Position numbers and translations under genes: made by a program
Notes under the pieces: generated by a model
Database searches by the model: none
Told to the model about the DNA's origin: nothing
Seen by the model: only the letters and a program-made list of their open reading frames with translations
Assembly (NCBI RefSeq): GCF_031453995.1
Contig: NZ_JAVDPZ010000008.1
Coordinates: 81,731 to 145,730, forward strand
Direction: 5' to 3'
DNA length: 64,000 bases
DNA from: Nitrobacter vulgaris
GTDB taxonomy: Bacteria; Pseudomonadota; Alphaproteobacteria; Rhizobiales; Xanthobacteraceae
Shown: positions 46,828-54,997 of the stretch, piece after piece
Position numbering within the stretch: the stretch's first letter is position 1
Layout: each line of letters opens with the position of its first letter

Positions 46828-46903
46828 GGGCCTGTAGCTCAATGGTTAGAGCCGGCCGCTCATAACGGTCTGGTTGGGGGTTCGAGTCCCTCCGGGCCCA
46901 CCA
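46828..46903 (+). tRNA. tRNA with CAU anticodon (Met or lysidine-modified Ile2)
   Basis: A full cloverleaf: acceptor GGGCCTG with CGGGCCC (one G-U pair), D-stem GCTC/GAGC, anticodon stem GGCCG/CGGTC around loop CTCATAA (anticodon CAT at 46861-46863), T-stem GGGGG/CCCTC with TTCGAGT, and an encoded CCA at 46901-46903. The CAU anticodon could be elongator Met or Ile2; the acceptor and body remind me of alphaproteobacterial Ile2, but this is not proven. It marks the boundary before the accessory region. Confidence 0.93.
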
Positions 46904-47539
46904 GCAAATCAGGCATCTACACGAGCCTGTGAGACCTTCCGGCTCATGTGGCGCCAACGCGTATCAATTTTACGCGAGTGCGACGAAGGCGGCGAGACGA
47001 TCGGGCCGCGAATTCTCCTGCCGTTGCGCGGCCATCTGGCCTGATGCCCACAACATCTTTAGGTGCGAGATGCGGCGGGGCGACTGACATAGCTGGACAA
47101 TGTCCCCGCGCAATGCACGGCACAAAGATGCCGACCTGTTCGTCAGCGCCAGAAGCTGGTTACAAATCGAATCTGTGAGGTTGGATAGGTAGTTCCGCTG
47201 TGACGACTGCAGCCGTCTTACAGAATGAACGCGGAACGCAAGATTGGGAAAGATAGGATCGACCACAGACCATGGCGCCCGTGCTCTGAAGAAGTGATAC
47301 ACTCGATCGCGGTCCTCGTGGGTATCTCGCCATATGATAGCAATCGGGATCGAAAAAGATGGTTTTGGTTTTACGTTGCACTGCAGCTAACACGAAAGGC
47401 TAACGTGCGCGGAGCTTGATCCTGTGGCGCTCGGCTGTCATATATTTATTTGTCCATTTTATCGTTGTGAAGTTGTTCGCAAAATGAGATTTACATTTGG
47501 TTTTATTCCCTGTCATCGAAGCCGCATCCAGGTAGGAAG
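46904..47539. other. region downstream of the tRNA with no intact gene
   Basis: About 635 bases. Several short overlapping frames (46948-47178 plus, 46970-47302 and 47160-47393 minus) have no family match that I can name and may be decayed coding DNA. The last 120 bases are AT-rich and likely a promoter for the next gene. I saw no repeat of the tRNA 3' end here. Confidence 0.4.
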
Positions 47540-47932
47540 ATGAAGAAGCATTCGCGGGAGGAAATTCTTTCGAAGCTTGCCCGGGCAGACGAGCTTGCCC
47601 GCACGGGCAATTCCCAGGTCGATGTGTGCAAGGCGCTTGGTGTGAGTGTCATGACCCTTCATCGGTGGAGGAAACTGCCTCTGCCAAGGCAAGAAGCAAA
47701 TGTTTTTCAGGACAATGCAGGAGAAGGTGTGGCGTCTGCCAGACCTCCGGCGATGGATCAGATGCGTCATGTTCTGGAGGAGCTTAAACTCGAGAACCAG
47801 CGGCTTCGAAAGATCGTCACGGATCTCTTGCTAGAGAAAATGAGGCTTGAGGAAGCCGCGGTTACGGCATCGTCTCGTCCGTCGGAGACGCAAGGTGTGC
47901 AGGCCCTGCTTGGTCCAGCCAATTCCAGATAG
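47540..47932 (+). CDS. HTH protein resembling IS3-family OrfA
   Basis: A protein of 130 residues. An N-terminal helix-turn-helix (KKHSREEILSKLARADELAR, then VDVCKALGVSVMTLHRWRK) and a leucine-zipper-like C-terminal stretch (LEELKLENQRLRKIVTDLLLE) match the architecture of IS3-family OrfA. No OrfB transposase or terminal repeats follow, so it is either a relic or a domesticated DNA-binding protein. AGGTAGGAAG precedes the ATG. It converges with the ParA-like gene. Confidence 0.65.
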   Translation: MKKHSREEILSKLARADELARTGNSQVDVCKALGVSVMTLHRWRKLPLPRQEANVFQDNAGEGVASARPPAMDQMRHVLEELKLENQRLRKIVTDLLLEKMRLEEAAVTASSRPSETQGVQALLGPANSR

Positions 47933-47979
47933 CTGTCCTTGGAAGGGAAAGAAGTGTCTCTCTGCGAGTGCGGAGTTAC

Positions 47980-48639
47980 CTATTCCTCTTGGTCGGTCCG
48001 TTCGATTGCGTCCGCTAGTTCTTGGATTTCCCGATCAGCGTTATCTCCGGGCACGAAGCTTGTTACCGATTGACCGCTAGTGAAGCAACGAACGAAGGCG
48101 GCGCGGCTAGCGATCGGCGGCCCGACCGCTTCACCGAATGTATTTAACTCGTCGAGCAGTTGCCTTCCCTCGAGCGTACGGCGATCGAGCCTGTTCGGCA
48201 CCAGGATCACCTTGATTCGATCCCGGCGGCGTTCCCGTGCTGCGTTAATGATCGCAAGAGTCTGAAGCGTTGCGTCGAGGTCAAGGCCGGACGGGGTGCA
48301 GGGTACCAAAATCAGATTGGCCACAGCGATGGAGGCCCCCATTTCTCGAGCGTTGGGAGCGGTGTCGATGACGATCACCCCGGCTTCAATGCTGCGCACT
48401 TCCTGCGCCCAGGCGGAGACCGACATTTGCTCCAGGGCCATTTCATAGACCGGGAATTCGAGATTGCCGGGCTCCGCCCACTGTGAGGCGGAACGTTGAG
48501 GGTCGCTGTCGACAAGCGCAACGTCATGTCCCCGGCGCGCGAGCGCAGCGGCGACACAGACCGCGATTGTGGTTTTGCCGACACCGCCTTTGCGCTGAGT
48601 AACGGTTATAATTCTCCGTCTCAGTCCGGGAGAGCTCAT
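47980..48639 (-). CDS. orphan ParA/MinD-type ATPase
   Basis: About 219 residues with the deviant Walker A motif KGGVGKTT (TVTQRKGGVGKTTIAVC), Walker A' VDSDPQRSASQW, and Walker B VIVIDTAP. It belongs to the small ParA group without an N-terminal DNA-binding domain. No parB or centromere-like repeats lie nearby, so it is an orphan; such proteins may be plasmid or island partition relics or position other machinery. ATG 48639 is preferred over 48684. It is divergent from the RTX gene. Confidence 0.85.
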   Translation of the reverse strand: MSSPGLRRRIITVTQRKGGVGKTTIAVCVAAALARRGHDVALVDSDPQRSASQWAEPGNLEFPVYEMALEQMSVSAWAQEVRSIEAGVIVIDTAPNAREMGASIAVANLILVPCTPSGLDLDATLQTLAIINAARERRRDRIKVILVPNRLDRRTLEGRQLLDELNTFGEAVGPPIASRAAFVRCFTSGQSVTSFVPGDNADREIQELADAIERTDQEE

Positions 48640-48920
48640 GCGGGCGCCACGATAACAAATTCTCACATTTTCCGGTAAAAGCATCTGCCGACGTTACCAT
48701 TTCTTGACCGAAAATCACAATTGGCTGGCCGGTCAGGGTTTAAAAGCGGTCCGTCCTTCTGATTTTATGCATGCCTAGTGGGCGAATCCGACCCAGATTA
48801 GGGAAATCGGCTCGGCAAAGCACGCAGGTATCCGGCTGATGGGCCGACGATCTCAGTCGAATCTAAGTTAAGGGGACGTAATTTGATCCTTGACTTGCGC
48901 GATCTGGTGCCTCTAACATA

Positions 48921-48961
48921 GACATAACAATCGAGAGGTGACATAACATTTATATGTTATG
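48921..48961. promoter_or_regulatory. operator-like palindrome upstream of the RTX gene
   Basis: CATAACAT (48942-48949) and ATGTTATG (48954-48961) form a perfect 8-bp inverted repeat around TTAT. A direct copy ACATAACA precedes it at 48922-48929. Symmetry and repetition suggest a regulator binding site, perhaps shared with the divergent ParA-like gene. The intergenic stretch 48640-49072 otherwise holds no gene. Confidence 0.6.
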
Positions 48962-49072
48962 CGAGCCTCGGGTCGGCTCAGGACTAGCACATTCGAACTG
49001 CAGTATATTGGTGTCGATTGGCGTCGACTGAATATCTGCTTTCGTCATGAAAAAATCCAGCCAGAGGACGCC

Positions 49073-50242
49073 ATGGCCGTTTCCTATTTGACGAAGACCG
49101 AGTTAGGTGAGTTTCTCCATAATAACGGGAACATCGAGGCGGGCGTACGATCGGCGTTGATCGATTCGCTCGAGCAAAGCGGTGTGTTTAACGAGGGCGA
49201 CAACAGTGCGAGGGGATGGTTGGAGTCAGGGCCGTTCGCCGGCGGGGCGGTGCCGCCGGTGGTCCAGATTCTGGACGTATCCAACTCGACAAGCGTCCAG
49301 ACGAATCCGAATCTGAAAGCGATCGTCCTGGACGACCACAGCGCCAGACTGAACGTGACCGGCGGGGATAACGACATCTTTGTCGCCGCAGGCAGAGGTA
49401 ATGATACGATCAACCTTCGCGATAGCGGTGACGATACGGTCTACGGTGGAGGCGGCAACGACGTCATCCGTGGAGGCCATGGCGACAGCTCGCTATTCGG
49501 CGGTGCCGGCAATGACAGCATTTACGGCGGCACCGGCAATGACACGCTGGACGGCGGCGCCGGCAACGACCTCCTGGTATCTGGTGCGCTGGCCGCTGGC
49601 GGAGGAGGCGGTGGCGGTAACGCGCGCGTTGCCAGCGCCGACGACAGCACCTTCGGGGATAATGATCGCGGCCGTGACGGTGGTCGTGGAGATGATCGCG
49701 GCGGCGGTCGCGGAGATGACCGTGGCGGTGGTCGCGGAGATGGCCATGGCGGCGGTCGCGGAGACGACCATGGTGGCGGTCGTGGAGATGACCATGGCGG
49801 TGGTCATGGTCATGGCGGCGGTGGCAATAATGGTGGCAATAGTGGTGGCAATAATGATGTGGAAGGACACAGCACGCTTATAGGCGGCGCTGGGAACGAT
49901 ACACTGGTTGGCGTGCAGGGCGACGTCATGCAAGGCGGTGCGGGCAACGACCACTTCAGGCTGTCCGGTGGTGGAGATGGCAATTCCACGCTGGAAGGCG
50001 GAGGTGGCAATGACACCTTCCGGATCGAATCGCATAGCGGCAGCGATACCATCTTCGGCGGCAACGGTAACGACTCCGCCGAGTTCGTTGGTCGTTCGTT
50101 CTTCGATGTTGCCAAGATCGACGTCGATGAGAGCACGTCGACCTACACCCTGCACTTCAACGATGAGCAGACTGTTGCGGTCAACGGAGTTGAGGAGCTG
50201 CACTTCAGCGATCAGGTCGTCACGCTGCCGAAACTCTCATAG
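49073..50242 (+). CDS. RTX calcium-binding protein with RGDD/RGDH-rich insert
   Basis: A 389-residue Gly/Asp-rich protein, expected to be secreted and to fold on binding calcium. RTX nonapeptides (GGxGxDxux) occur in two blocks: about residues 90-165 (GGGGNDVIRGG, GGAGNDSIYGG, GGTGNDTLDGG) and about 265-345. Between them lies a low-complexity stretch with five near-perfect 8-residue repeats of the GGRGDDRG/GGRGDDHG type, then His/Gly and Asn/Gly runs. The C-terminal ~45 residues look like a type I secretion tail. There is no N-terminal signal peptide. ATG 49073 has AGAGGA upstream. The export ABC transporter and adaptor follow about 1.1 kb later. Function (adhesin, matrix or other) is unknown. 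Confidence 0.87.
   Translation: MAVSYLTKTELGEFLHNNGNIEAGVRSALIDSLEQSGVFNEGDNSARGWLESGPFAGGAVPPVVQILDVSNSTSVQTNPNLKAIVLDDHSARLNVTGGDNDIFVAAGRGNDTINLRDSGDDTVYGGGGNDVIRGGHGDSSLFGGAGNDSIYGGTGNDTLDGGAGNDLLVSGALAAGGGGGGGNARVASADDSTFGDNDRGRDGGRGDDRGGGRGDDRGGGRGDGHGGGRGDDHGGGRGDDHGGGHGHGGGGNNGGNSGGNNDVEGHSTLIGGAGNDTLVGVQGDVMQGGAGNDHFRLSGGGDGNSTLEGGGGNDTFRIESHSGSDTIFGGNGNDSAEFVGRSFFDVAKIDVDESTSTYTLHFNDEQTVAVNGVEELHFSDQVVTLPKLS
49678..49816 (+). repeat. 24-bp tandem repeat encoding GGRGDDRG/GGRGDDHG
   Basis: About five units of 24 bases within the RTX gene, differing mainly at third positions and in the CGC/CAT (Arg/His) codon, followed by a shorter GGTCATGGTCATGG section. The repeat is in frame, so unit number can change without breaking the gene. 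Confidence 0.85.
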
Positions 50243-50263
50243 TTCGGACGGAAGGACAGGATT

Positions 50264-50298
50264 GTTAAGGCTCCGCTTCGGTGGGGCCTTAACTTTTG
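50264..50298 (+). terminator. Rho-independent terminator after the RTX gene
   Basis: GTTAAGGCTCCGC (50264-50276) pairs with GTGGGGCCTTAAC (50281-50293), with two G-T pairs, around a TTCG tetraloop closed by C-G, then TTTTG. Downstream genes thus need their own promoter or read-through. Confidence 0.88.
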
Positions 50299-50428
50299 TG
50301 ATGCAAAGACATCCCACGGGGCCGCTCGTGCCTTTGTGAAGCCACATCGATAGTGTCATGGTCATAGATCGCTGGAGCGGTATTGTTCTAACTTTTTTCC
50401 GATAGCTCCGATCGGACGCCAGGAGCCG

Positions 50429-51058
50429 ATGTTGCCCCGAGGTATCAAGCGCTTGCTCAACGCGGGCTCCGGCCCCGGGTCTGCCCGACGAATCGCTCGA
50501 ATGATTCAGGAGCGAGGACTGGAAGAATTACGTTTCGATATTGATCCGAGTGTGCAACCCCACGTCGTCGGTTCTATCCTCGAACTTGAAACGGCGTTCG
50601 AGCCGCAATCGTTTGATGTGATATGGTCGTCACACGTCCTTGAGCATCTCTATGCTCACGAGATCTTTCCCACGCTGCGCCAGTTCCATCGCGTCCTGCA
50701 ACCGGACGGCTTTGCCCTGATCATGAGCCCTGACGTCGAAGCGGTGGCTCATTTTATAGTCGAGCAAGGTATTGCGGCGGTCGCCTACAATTCTCCTGCA
50801 GGTCCGATCAGGCCGCTCGATATGCTTTACGGCCATTCCCGGGCCATCGAGGAAGGACACCTGCATATGGCCCATCGCACCGGCTTTACCGCAGAGCGAC
50901 TTGGCAATCTGCTATTGACGGCCGGCTTCCCGACCGTGTCGGTCTCAATGCAGAACTTTGAGGTTTGCGCGCTGGCGTTGATGCCCGAGGCCGATGATGC
51001 AGCCATCAAGACAGCTTTATTAGGAAGCGGGTTTAATTTTCAGGAGCTGGCGGCTTAG
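50429..51058 (+). CDS. class I SAM-dependent methyltransferase
   Basis: A protein of 209 residues with motif I LNAGSGPG at the N-terminus and LRFDIDPSVQPHVVGSILE, then FDVIWSSHVLEHLY, typical of UbiE/Methyltransf_11-like enzymes and of the methyltransferases found in glycan loci. AGGAG lies just before the ATG at 50429. It lies between the RTX gene and the ABC exporter. The substrate is unknown; a sugar or secreted-protein modification role is possible from context only. Confidence 0.8.
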   Translation: MLPRGIKRLLNAGSGPGSARRIARMIQERGLEELRFDIDPSVQPHVVGSILELETAFEPQSFDVIWSSHVLEHLYAHEIFPTLRQFHRVLQPDGFALIMSPDVEAVAHFIVEQGIAAVAYNSPAGPIRPLDMLYGHSRAIEEGHLHMAHRTGFTAERLGNLLLTAGFPTVSVSMQNFEVCALALMPEADDAAIKTALLGSGFNFQELAA

Positions 51059-51375
51059 TCCGGCGCGGAGCGGCCATGCACGGATACTTTTGCATGGTGG
51101 TTCAGAAGAACCCGTTGCATTTTCGGCAGTCCAATTTTGAACCCGACCAATCGAAGCATACGATAGCGAATTCCCGGGAAAGGGATGCTGGCCCAGCGCC
51201 CCAATACAAAGCGGGACACCCTGGAGCGGGGCGCGGCCCTTTAATGCCGGACTCTGCCGGCCGATGAATGCGGGCAATTGCCGCCTCAGCGCCGCCGCAT
51301 CTCTTGAAATGTTCGTGTTTTCGTCACTTTCATTATATGTAATGTTATTAATGAGAGGTCATTATCATTCGCTTG
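51059..51375. promoter_or_regulatory. upstream region of the exporter operon
   Basis: About 315 bases. The AT-rich end holds AATGTTATTAATGAGAGGTC (51341-51360). It shares GAGAGGT with 48933-48939 before the RTX gene, each flanked by AT-rich ATAACA/TTATCA-like sequence. A promoter for the exporter operon is likely here. Confidence 0.45.
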
Positions 51376-53658
51376 ATGGCAGGGATGGCCTATCATGAAT
51401 TGCAACAAACAGAGCGAGACTTCATGATCGCGCCAGCCGTCGCCGAGGATGCCGATATCGATCCGATGCTGCCGTCCGGGCTCGAATGCCTGGTCATTGT
51501 CGCTCGGCAGCACGGGCTGGATCTCACCTCGACGCAGCTCATCAAGGATAATCTTCTTACCGAAGGGGAAGTGTCTTCCAGCCAGTTGGTCCGCTGCGCC
51601 GAACAGGCCGGCATGCGATCGAAGCACGTCAAACTCGATTGGGACGGGCTTTCCCATCTGAAAAAGGCGCTTCCGGCCATTGTCGGTCTCCGCAATGGAA
51701 GCTTCATGGTGTTGCTGGGCGTAACTGGAGACGCCAACAATACGCGCATCGCGCTGAGGGATCCAAACGCCGCGGAAGACGCGCTGCTCGTGATCGACAG
51801 GCTTCGCTTCGAAGACATCTGGTCCGGGGATGTCATTCTCGCCAAGCGAAACTACGAAATCTCGGATGAATCGCAGCCGTTCAGTTTCGGTCTCGTGGTC
51901 GCATTGATGTTTCGCGAGCGTCGCATTGTTCGGGACGTCGCAATCGCTGCGCTGGTCCTCGGACTTCTGGGCCTCGCGCCTATCATGTTTTGGCGCCTGC
52001 TGTCGGACAAGGTGATCTTCTATCACGCGTACAATACCTTCTACGTGCTCTGCGTCGCGATGCTGGTCATCATCGCCTTCGAGGCGACGTTCGCGTTCCT
52101 CAGGCAAGTCCTTGTTCATCGCCTGACGACCAGGCTTGACGTCAAGTTGTCCACCTATGTTTTCGAAAAGGTCCTCAATCTTCCCATCGACTATTTCGAG
52201 CAGACCGCCGTCGGGCTCGTCGCGCGCGACATCCGCGAGGTGTTCCGCATTCGCTCGTTCCTGATGGGTCAGTTATTCGGAACGGTACTGGATTCAACGA
52301 CGCTGATCTTCTTCCTGCCGATCATGTTTTTCTTCAGCCCGACAATGACTTTGATAGTCTTGGCGTTCTCGGCGATGATCGTCGGGTGGCTTATTCTGAT
52401 GCTGCCGACTTACCGCAAGGCGTCGAACGCCGTCCTGGTCGCGGAAGGCGATCAGGGCGCGTTTCTGGTTCAAACGCTCAACGGCATTCGGACAGTGAAA
52501 TCGCTGGCGCTCGATTCGCGGCAGCGTCATTTCTGGGACGTGCTGGTGGCACGTGTCGCCAAGGCGCGGCTCGCGGAAGGAATGACGGGAAACGCGATCC
52601 AGGCGGTGGTGCGCCCGCTGGAGCGGCTGTCGGTGAGCGGTTCTTATGCGATCGGCGTTTATCTCGCGCTTATCAACGATGATCCGGTTTTCATCGGGGC
52701 ATTGTTCGCCTTCCTGATGCTGTCGCAGCGGGTATCGGCCCCGTTGATGCAGATGGCGCAGTTGATCAATCAATATGACGAAGCGCGTAGTGCGGTCGCA
52801 ACGGTCCGCAACCTCGTGAACCAGCCCCCCGAGGAGGGACGTTCCGGGCATGGCGTTCGCTCCGCGATCGAGGGGAAAGTGGAGTTTTCCAACGTCACCT
52901 TCAGGTATAAAGGCGCTGTCTCGCCGACGCTGAACGGCGTTTCCTTCGAAGTAACCAGGGGAACTACGCTTGGCGTGATGGGTAAGAGCGGCTCCGGCAA
53001 GACCACGATCACGCGACTCTTGCAACGATTGCATTCCGATTATGACGGGCTGATCAAGATCGACGGAATCGACGTTCGCGAATACGACGTCGATCATCTG
53101 CGCAGGAACGTCGGCATCGTGCTGCAGGAAAACTTTCTCTTTAGCGGGACGATTCGCGAGAATATCTGCGCAGCCGTGCCGGATGCCACCTTTGACGACG
53201 TCGTCAAGGCGGCGCGATTGGCGGGCGCGGAAGAATTCATCGACAAGTTGCCGCGGGGTTATGAAACCCGTGTCTATGAGGGATCGCCCAACCTCTCCGG
53301 AGGGCAACGCCAGCGGCTTGCGATTGCGCGAGCGCTGATCGTCGATCCGCCGGTTCTCATCCTTGATGAGGCGACGAGCGCGCTCGACGCCGACAGCGAG
53401 GCCATCGTGAACGGCAACATCGCGCGGATAGCGAATGGCCGGACGCTGATCATCATCTCCCACCGGCTGTCGTCGCTAACAAAGGCGGATGCCATCCTTG
53501 TGCTCAACCGCGGGGTTGTCGACGATCTCGGGCGGCACGCGGAGTTGCTGGAGCGGAACGACATCTACAGTTCGCTTTGGTACCAGCAGAACACGCATCT
53601 CGCGCCGACGGTCCGCAGTGACAGGCCTAAACTTCGGAGCCCGACCCTTGTCCCATAG
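51376..53658 (+). CDS. type I secretion ABC transporter with inactive C39-like domain
   Basis: A 760-residue exporter of the HlyB/PrtD-like class. An N-terminal C39-like domain (about 20-135) has PSGLECLVIVARQHG, in which Ser stands where the catalytic Cys of true C39 peptidases lies, so it should dock substrate without cleaving. A six-helix membrane domain follows (about 170-450), then the ATPase with Walker A GKSGSGKTT, signature LSGGQRQRLAIAR and Walker B VLILDEATSALD. The start is uncertain among ATG 51376, 51385 and 51424. It probably exports the RTX protein. Confidence 0.9.
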   Translation: MAGMAYHELQQTERDFMIAPAVAEDADIDPMLPSGLECLVIVARQHGLDLTSTQLIKDNLLTEGEVSSSQLVRCAEQAGMRSKHVKLDWDGLSHLKKALPAIVGLRNGSFMVLLGVTGDANNTRIALRDPNAAEDALLVIDRLRFEDIWSGDVILAKRNYEISDESQPFSFGLVVALMFRERRIVRDVAIAALVLGLLGLAPIMFWRLLSDKVIFYHAYNTFYVLCVAMLVIIAFEATFAFLRQVLVHRLTTRLDVKLSTYVFEKVLNLPIDYFEQTAVGLVARDIREVFRIRSFLMGQLFGTVLDSTTLIFFLPIMFFFSPTMTLIVLAFSAMIVGWLILMLPTYRKASNAVLVAEGDQGAFLVQTLNGIRTVKSLALDSRQRHFWDVLVARVAKARLAEGMTGNAIQAVVRPLERLSVSGSYAIGVYLALINDDPVFIGALFAFLMLSQRVSAPLMQMAQLINQYDEARSAVATVRNLVNQPPEEGRSGHGVRSAIEGKVEFSNVTFRYKGAVSPTLNGVSFEVTRGTTLGVMGKSGSGKTTITRLLQRLHSDYDGLIKIDGIDVREYDVDHLRRNVGIVLQENFLFSGTIRENICAAVPDATFDDVVKAARLAGAEEFIDKLPRGYETRVYEGSPNLSGGQRQRLAIARALIVDPPVLILDEATSALDADSEAIVNGNIARIANGRTLIIISHRLSSLTKADAILVLNRGVVDDLGRHAELLERNDIYSSLWYQQNTHLAPTVRSDRPKLRSPTLVP

Positions 53659-54997
53659 CCAGGTTTCGCTGGCGACCGTTCGCCAATTTCAGTCGGAGAC
53701 CGATGCAATCCGGGAGGCCGCCGAACCCCTGGTCGCGCGCGCCACCTTGTTCGTGCTTTCCGCGTTCCTGGTTTCGATTATCGTGATCCTGTGCCTGACG
53801 CGGGTCGACCGTGTCATCACCAGCCTTAGCGGCAATATCGTGCCGCTCGGTCATGTCAATGTCTTGCAGGCGCTGGATCCCTCGATCATCAAGACGATCG
53901 ACGTGCGCGAGGGCGAGCAGGTGGAACGGGGGCAGCTGCTCGCTACGCTCGACTCGACCTTCACGTCCGCGGACCTGATGCAGGCGAAGTTGCAGATCGC
54001 GAGCCTTGAGACCCAAGTGGCGCGCGATGAGGCCGAGCTGAAGCAGGAGCCGCTCGTATTTGCCGACAAGTCGGATCCCGACTACCAGAAATACGCGGGC
54101 CTGCAGAAGGCGCTCTACGGTCAGCGCGTGGCTCAATATAACGCCCAGCTCAACAGCTTCGAATCAAAGATCAGGGAGACCAAGGCGACGATTGAAAAGC
54201 TGCGCGACGACGATGCTCGCTATCGGCAGCGCGACGAGATCCTGGCGAAAATCGAAACTATGCGCACCACGCTCGCCGAACGCGGCACCGGATCGCAGCT
54301 CAACATGTACATCTCCCAGGACGCCCGGCTGGAATTATTACGGACGCTGGAAAATGCACACAATGGCCTGATTGTGGCGCAGAATTCACTGGGATCGATA
54401 ACCGCCGATCGCGACGCATTCAAAGAGCAGTGGTTTGCGCAACTGAGTCAGGATCTGGTGACGACGCGCAACAAGCTCGATGAAGCAAGGGCGACCTATG
54501 AGAAAGCGCTCAAGCACCAGAATCTCGTGCGCTGGACGGCTGCCGAACCCTCGGTGGTGCTGACGATGGCAAGGCTCTCGGTCGGTTCGGTCCTCAAGCC
54601 GGGAGATCCCTTCATCACGCTCATGCCGATCGACATCAAGCTTGAAGCGGAAATCAGGATCGCTTCTCGCGATATTGGGTTCGTTCAGGCTGGCGATCCC
54701 TGCACCATGAAGGTCGATGCCTTCAATGCGGCGGAGCATGGTACGGCGAGCGGAAAGGTGCGTTGGATTAGCGAGGGCGCGTTCACCACGGACGATGACG
54801 GCAAGCCACTCAACTATACTTATTACAAGGCGCGGTGCTCGGTTGACACCTCCGATTTCAAGGACGTGCCGAGTAATTTTCGTCTGATTCCCGGCATGAC
54901 CCTTCAGGGGGACGTCAATGTCGGAACCCGCTCGGTCGCGATGTATCTGCTCGGCGGAATGTTGAAGAGCTTCCACGAGGCGATGCGTGAACCATGA
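53618..54997 (+). CDS. HlyD-type membrane fusion protein of the type I exporter
   Basis: About 459 residues. One transmembrane helix (about 35-56) is followed by a beta-barrel/lipoyl half (QALDPSIIKTIDVREGEQVERGQLLATLD), a long coiled coil (about 125-330) and the second lipoyl and barrel half (LSVGSVLKPGDPFITLMP). The stop region of the ABC gene overlaps its start. GTG 53618 and TTG 53648 are both possible starts. It links the ABC transporter to an outer-membrane channel; no TolC gene is in the window. Confidence 0.88.
   Translation: MTGLNFGARPLSHSQVSLATVRQFQSETDAIREAAEPLVARATLFVLSAFLVSIIVILCLTRVDRVITSLSGNIVPLGHVNVLQALDPSIIKTIDVREGEQVERGQLLATLDSTFTSADLMQAKLQIASLETQVARDEAELKQEPLVFADKSDPDYQKYAGLQKALYGQRVAQYNAQLNSFESKIRETKATIEKLRDDDARYRQRDEILAKIETMRTTLAERGTGSQLNMYISQDARLELLRTLENAHNGLIVAQNSLGSITADRDAFKEQWFAQLSQDLVTTRNKLDEARATYEKALKHQNLVRWTAAEPSVVLTMARLSVGSVLKPGDPFITLMPIDIKLEAEIRIASRDIGFVQAGDPCTMKVDAFNAAEHGTASGKVRWISEGAFTTDDDGKPLNYTYYKARCSVDTSDFKDVPSNFRLIPGMTLQGDVNVGTRSVAMYLLGGMLKSFHEAMREP

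Noticed and set aside
46363..46842. Minus-strand open frame of 159 codons between flhA and the tRNA gene
   Set aside because: It overlaps the tRNA gene, has no recognisable domain and has a biased Arg/Ser composition; chance open frames are common in GC-rich DNA.
46904..47539. Possible integrase or attachment-site repeat next to the tRNA gene
   Set aside because: No integrase-like sequence and no duplicate of the tRNA 3' end could be found by eye in this stretch.
49678..49816. Possible CRISPR or other regular array
   Set aside because: The 24-bp units are contiguous without spacers and encode an in-frame peptide repeat inside the RTX gene.
49493..50203. Minus-strand open frame of 236 codons antisense to the RTX gene
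   Set aside because: It is a mirror of the repetitive Gly/Asp coding sequence (Ala/Thr/Ile-rich) and has no independent support.
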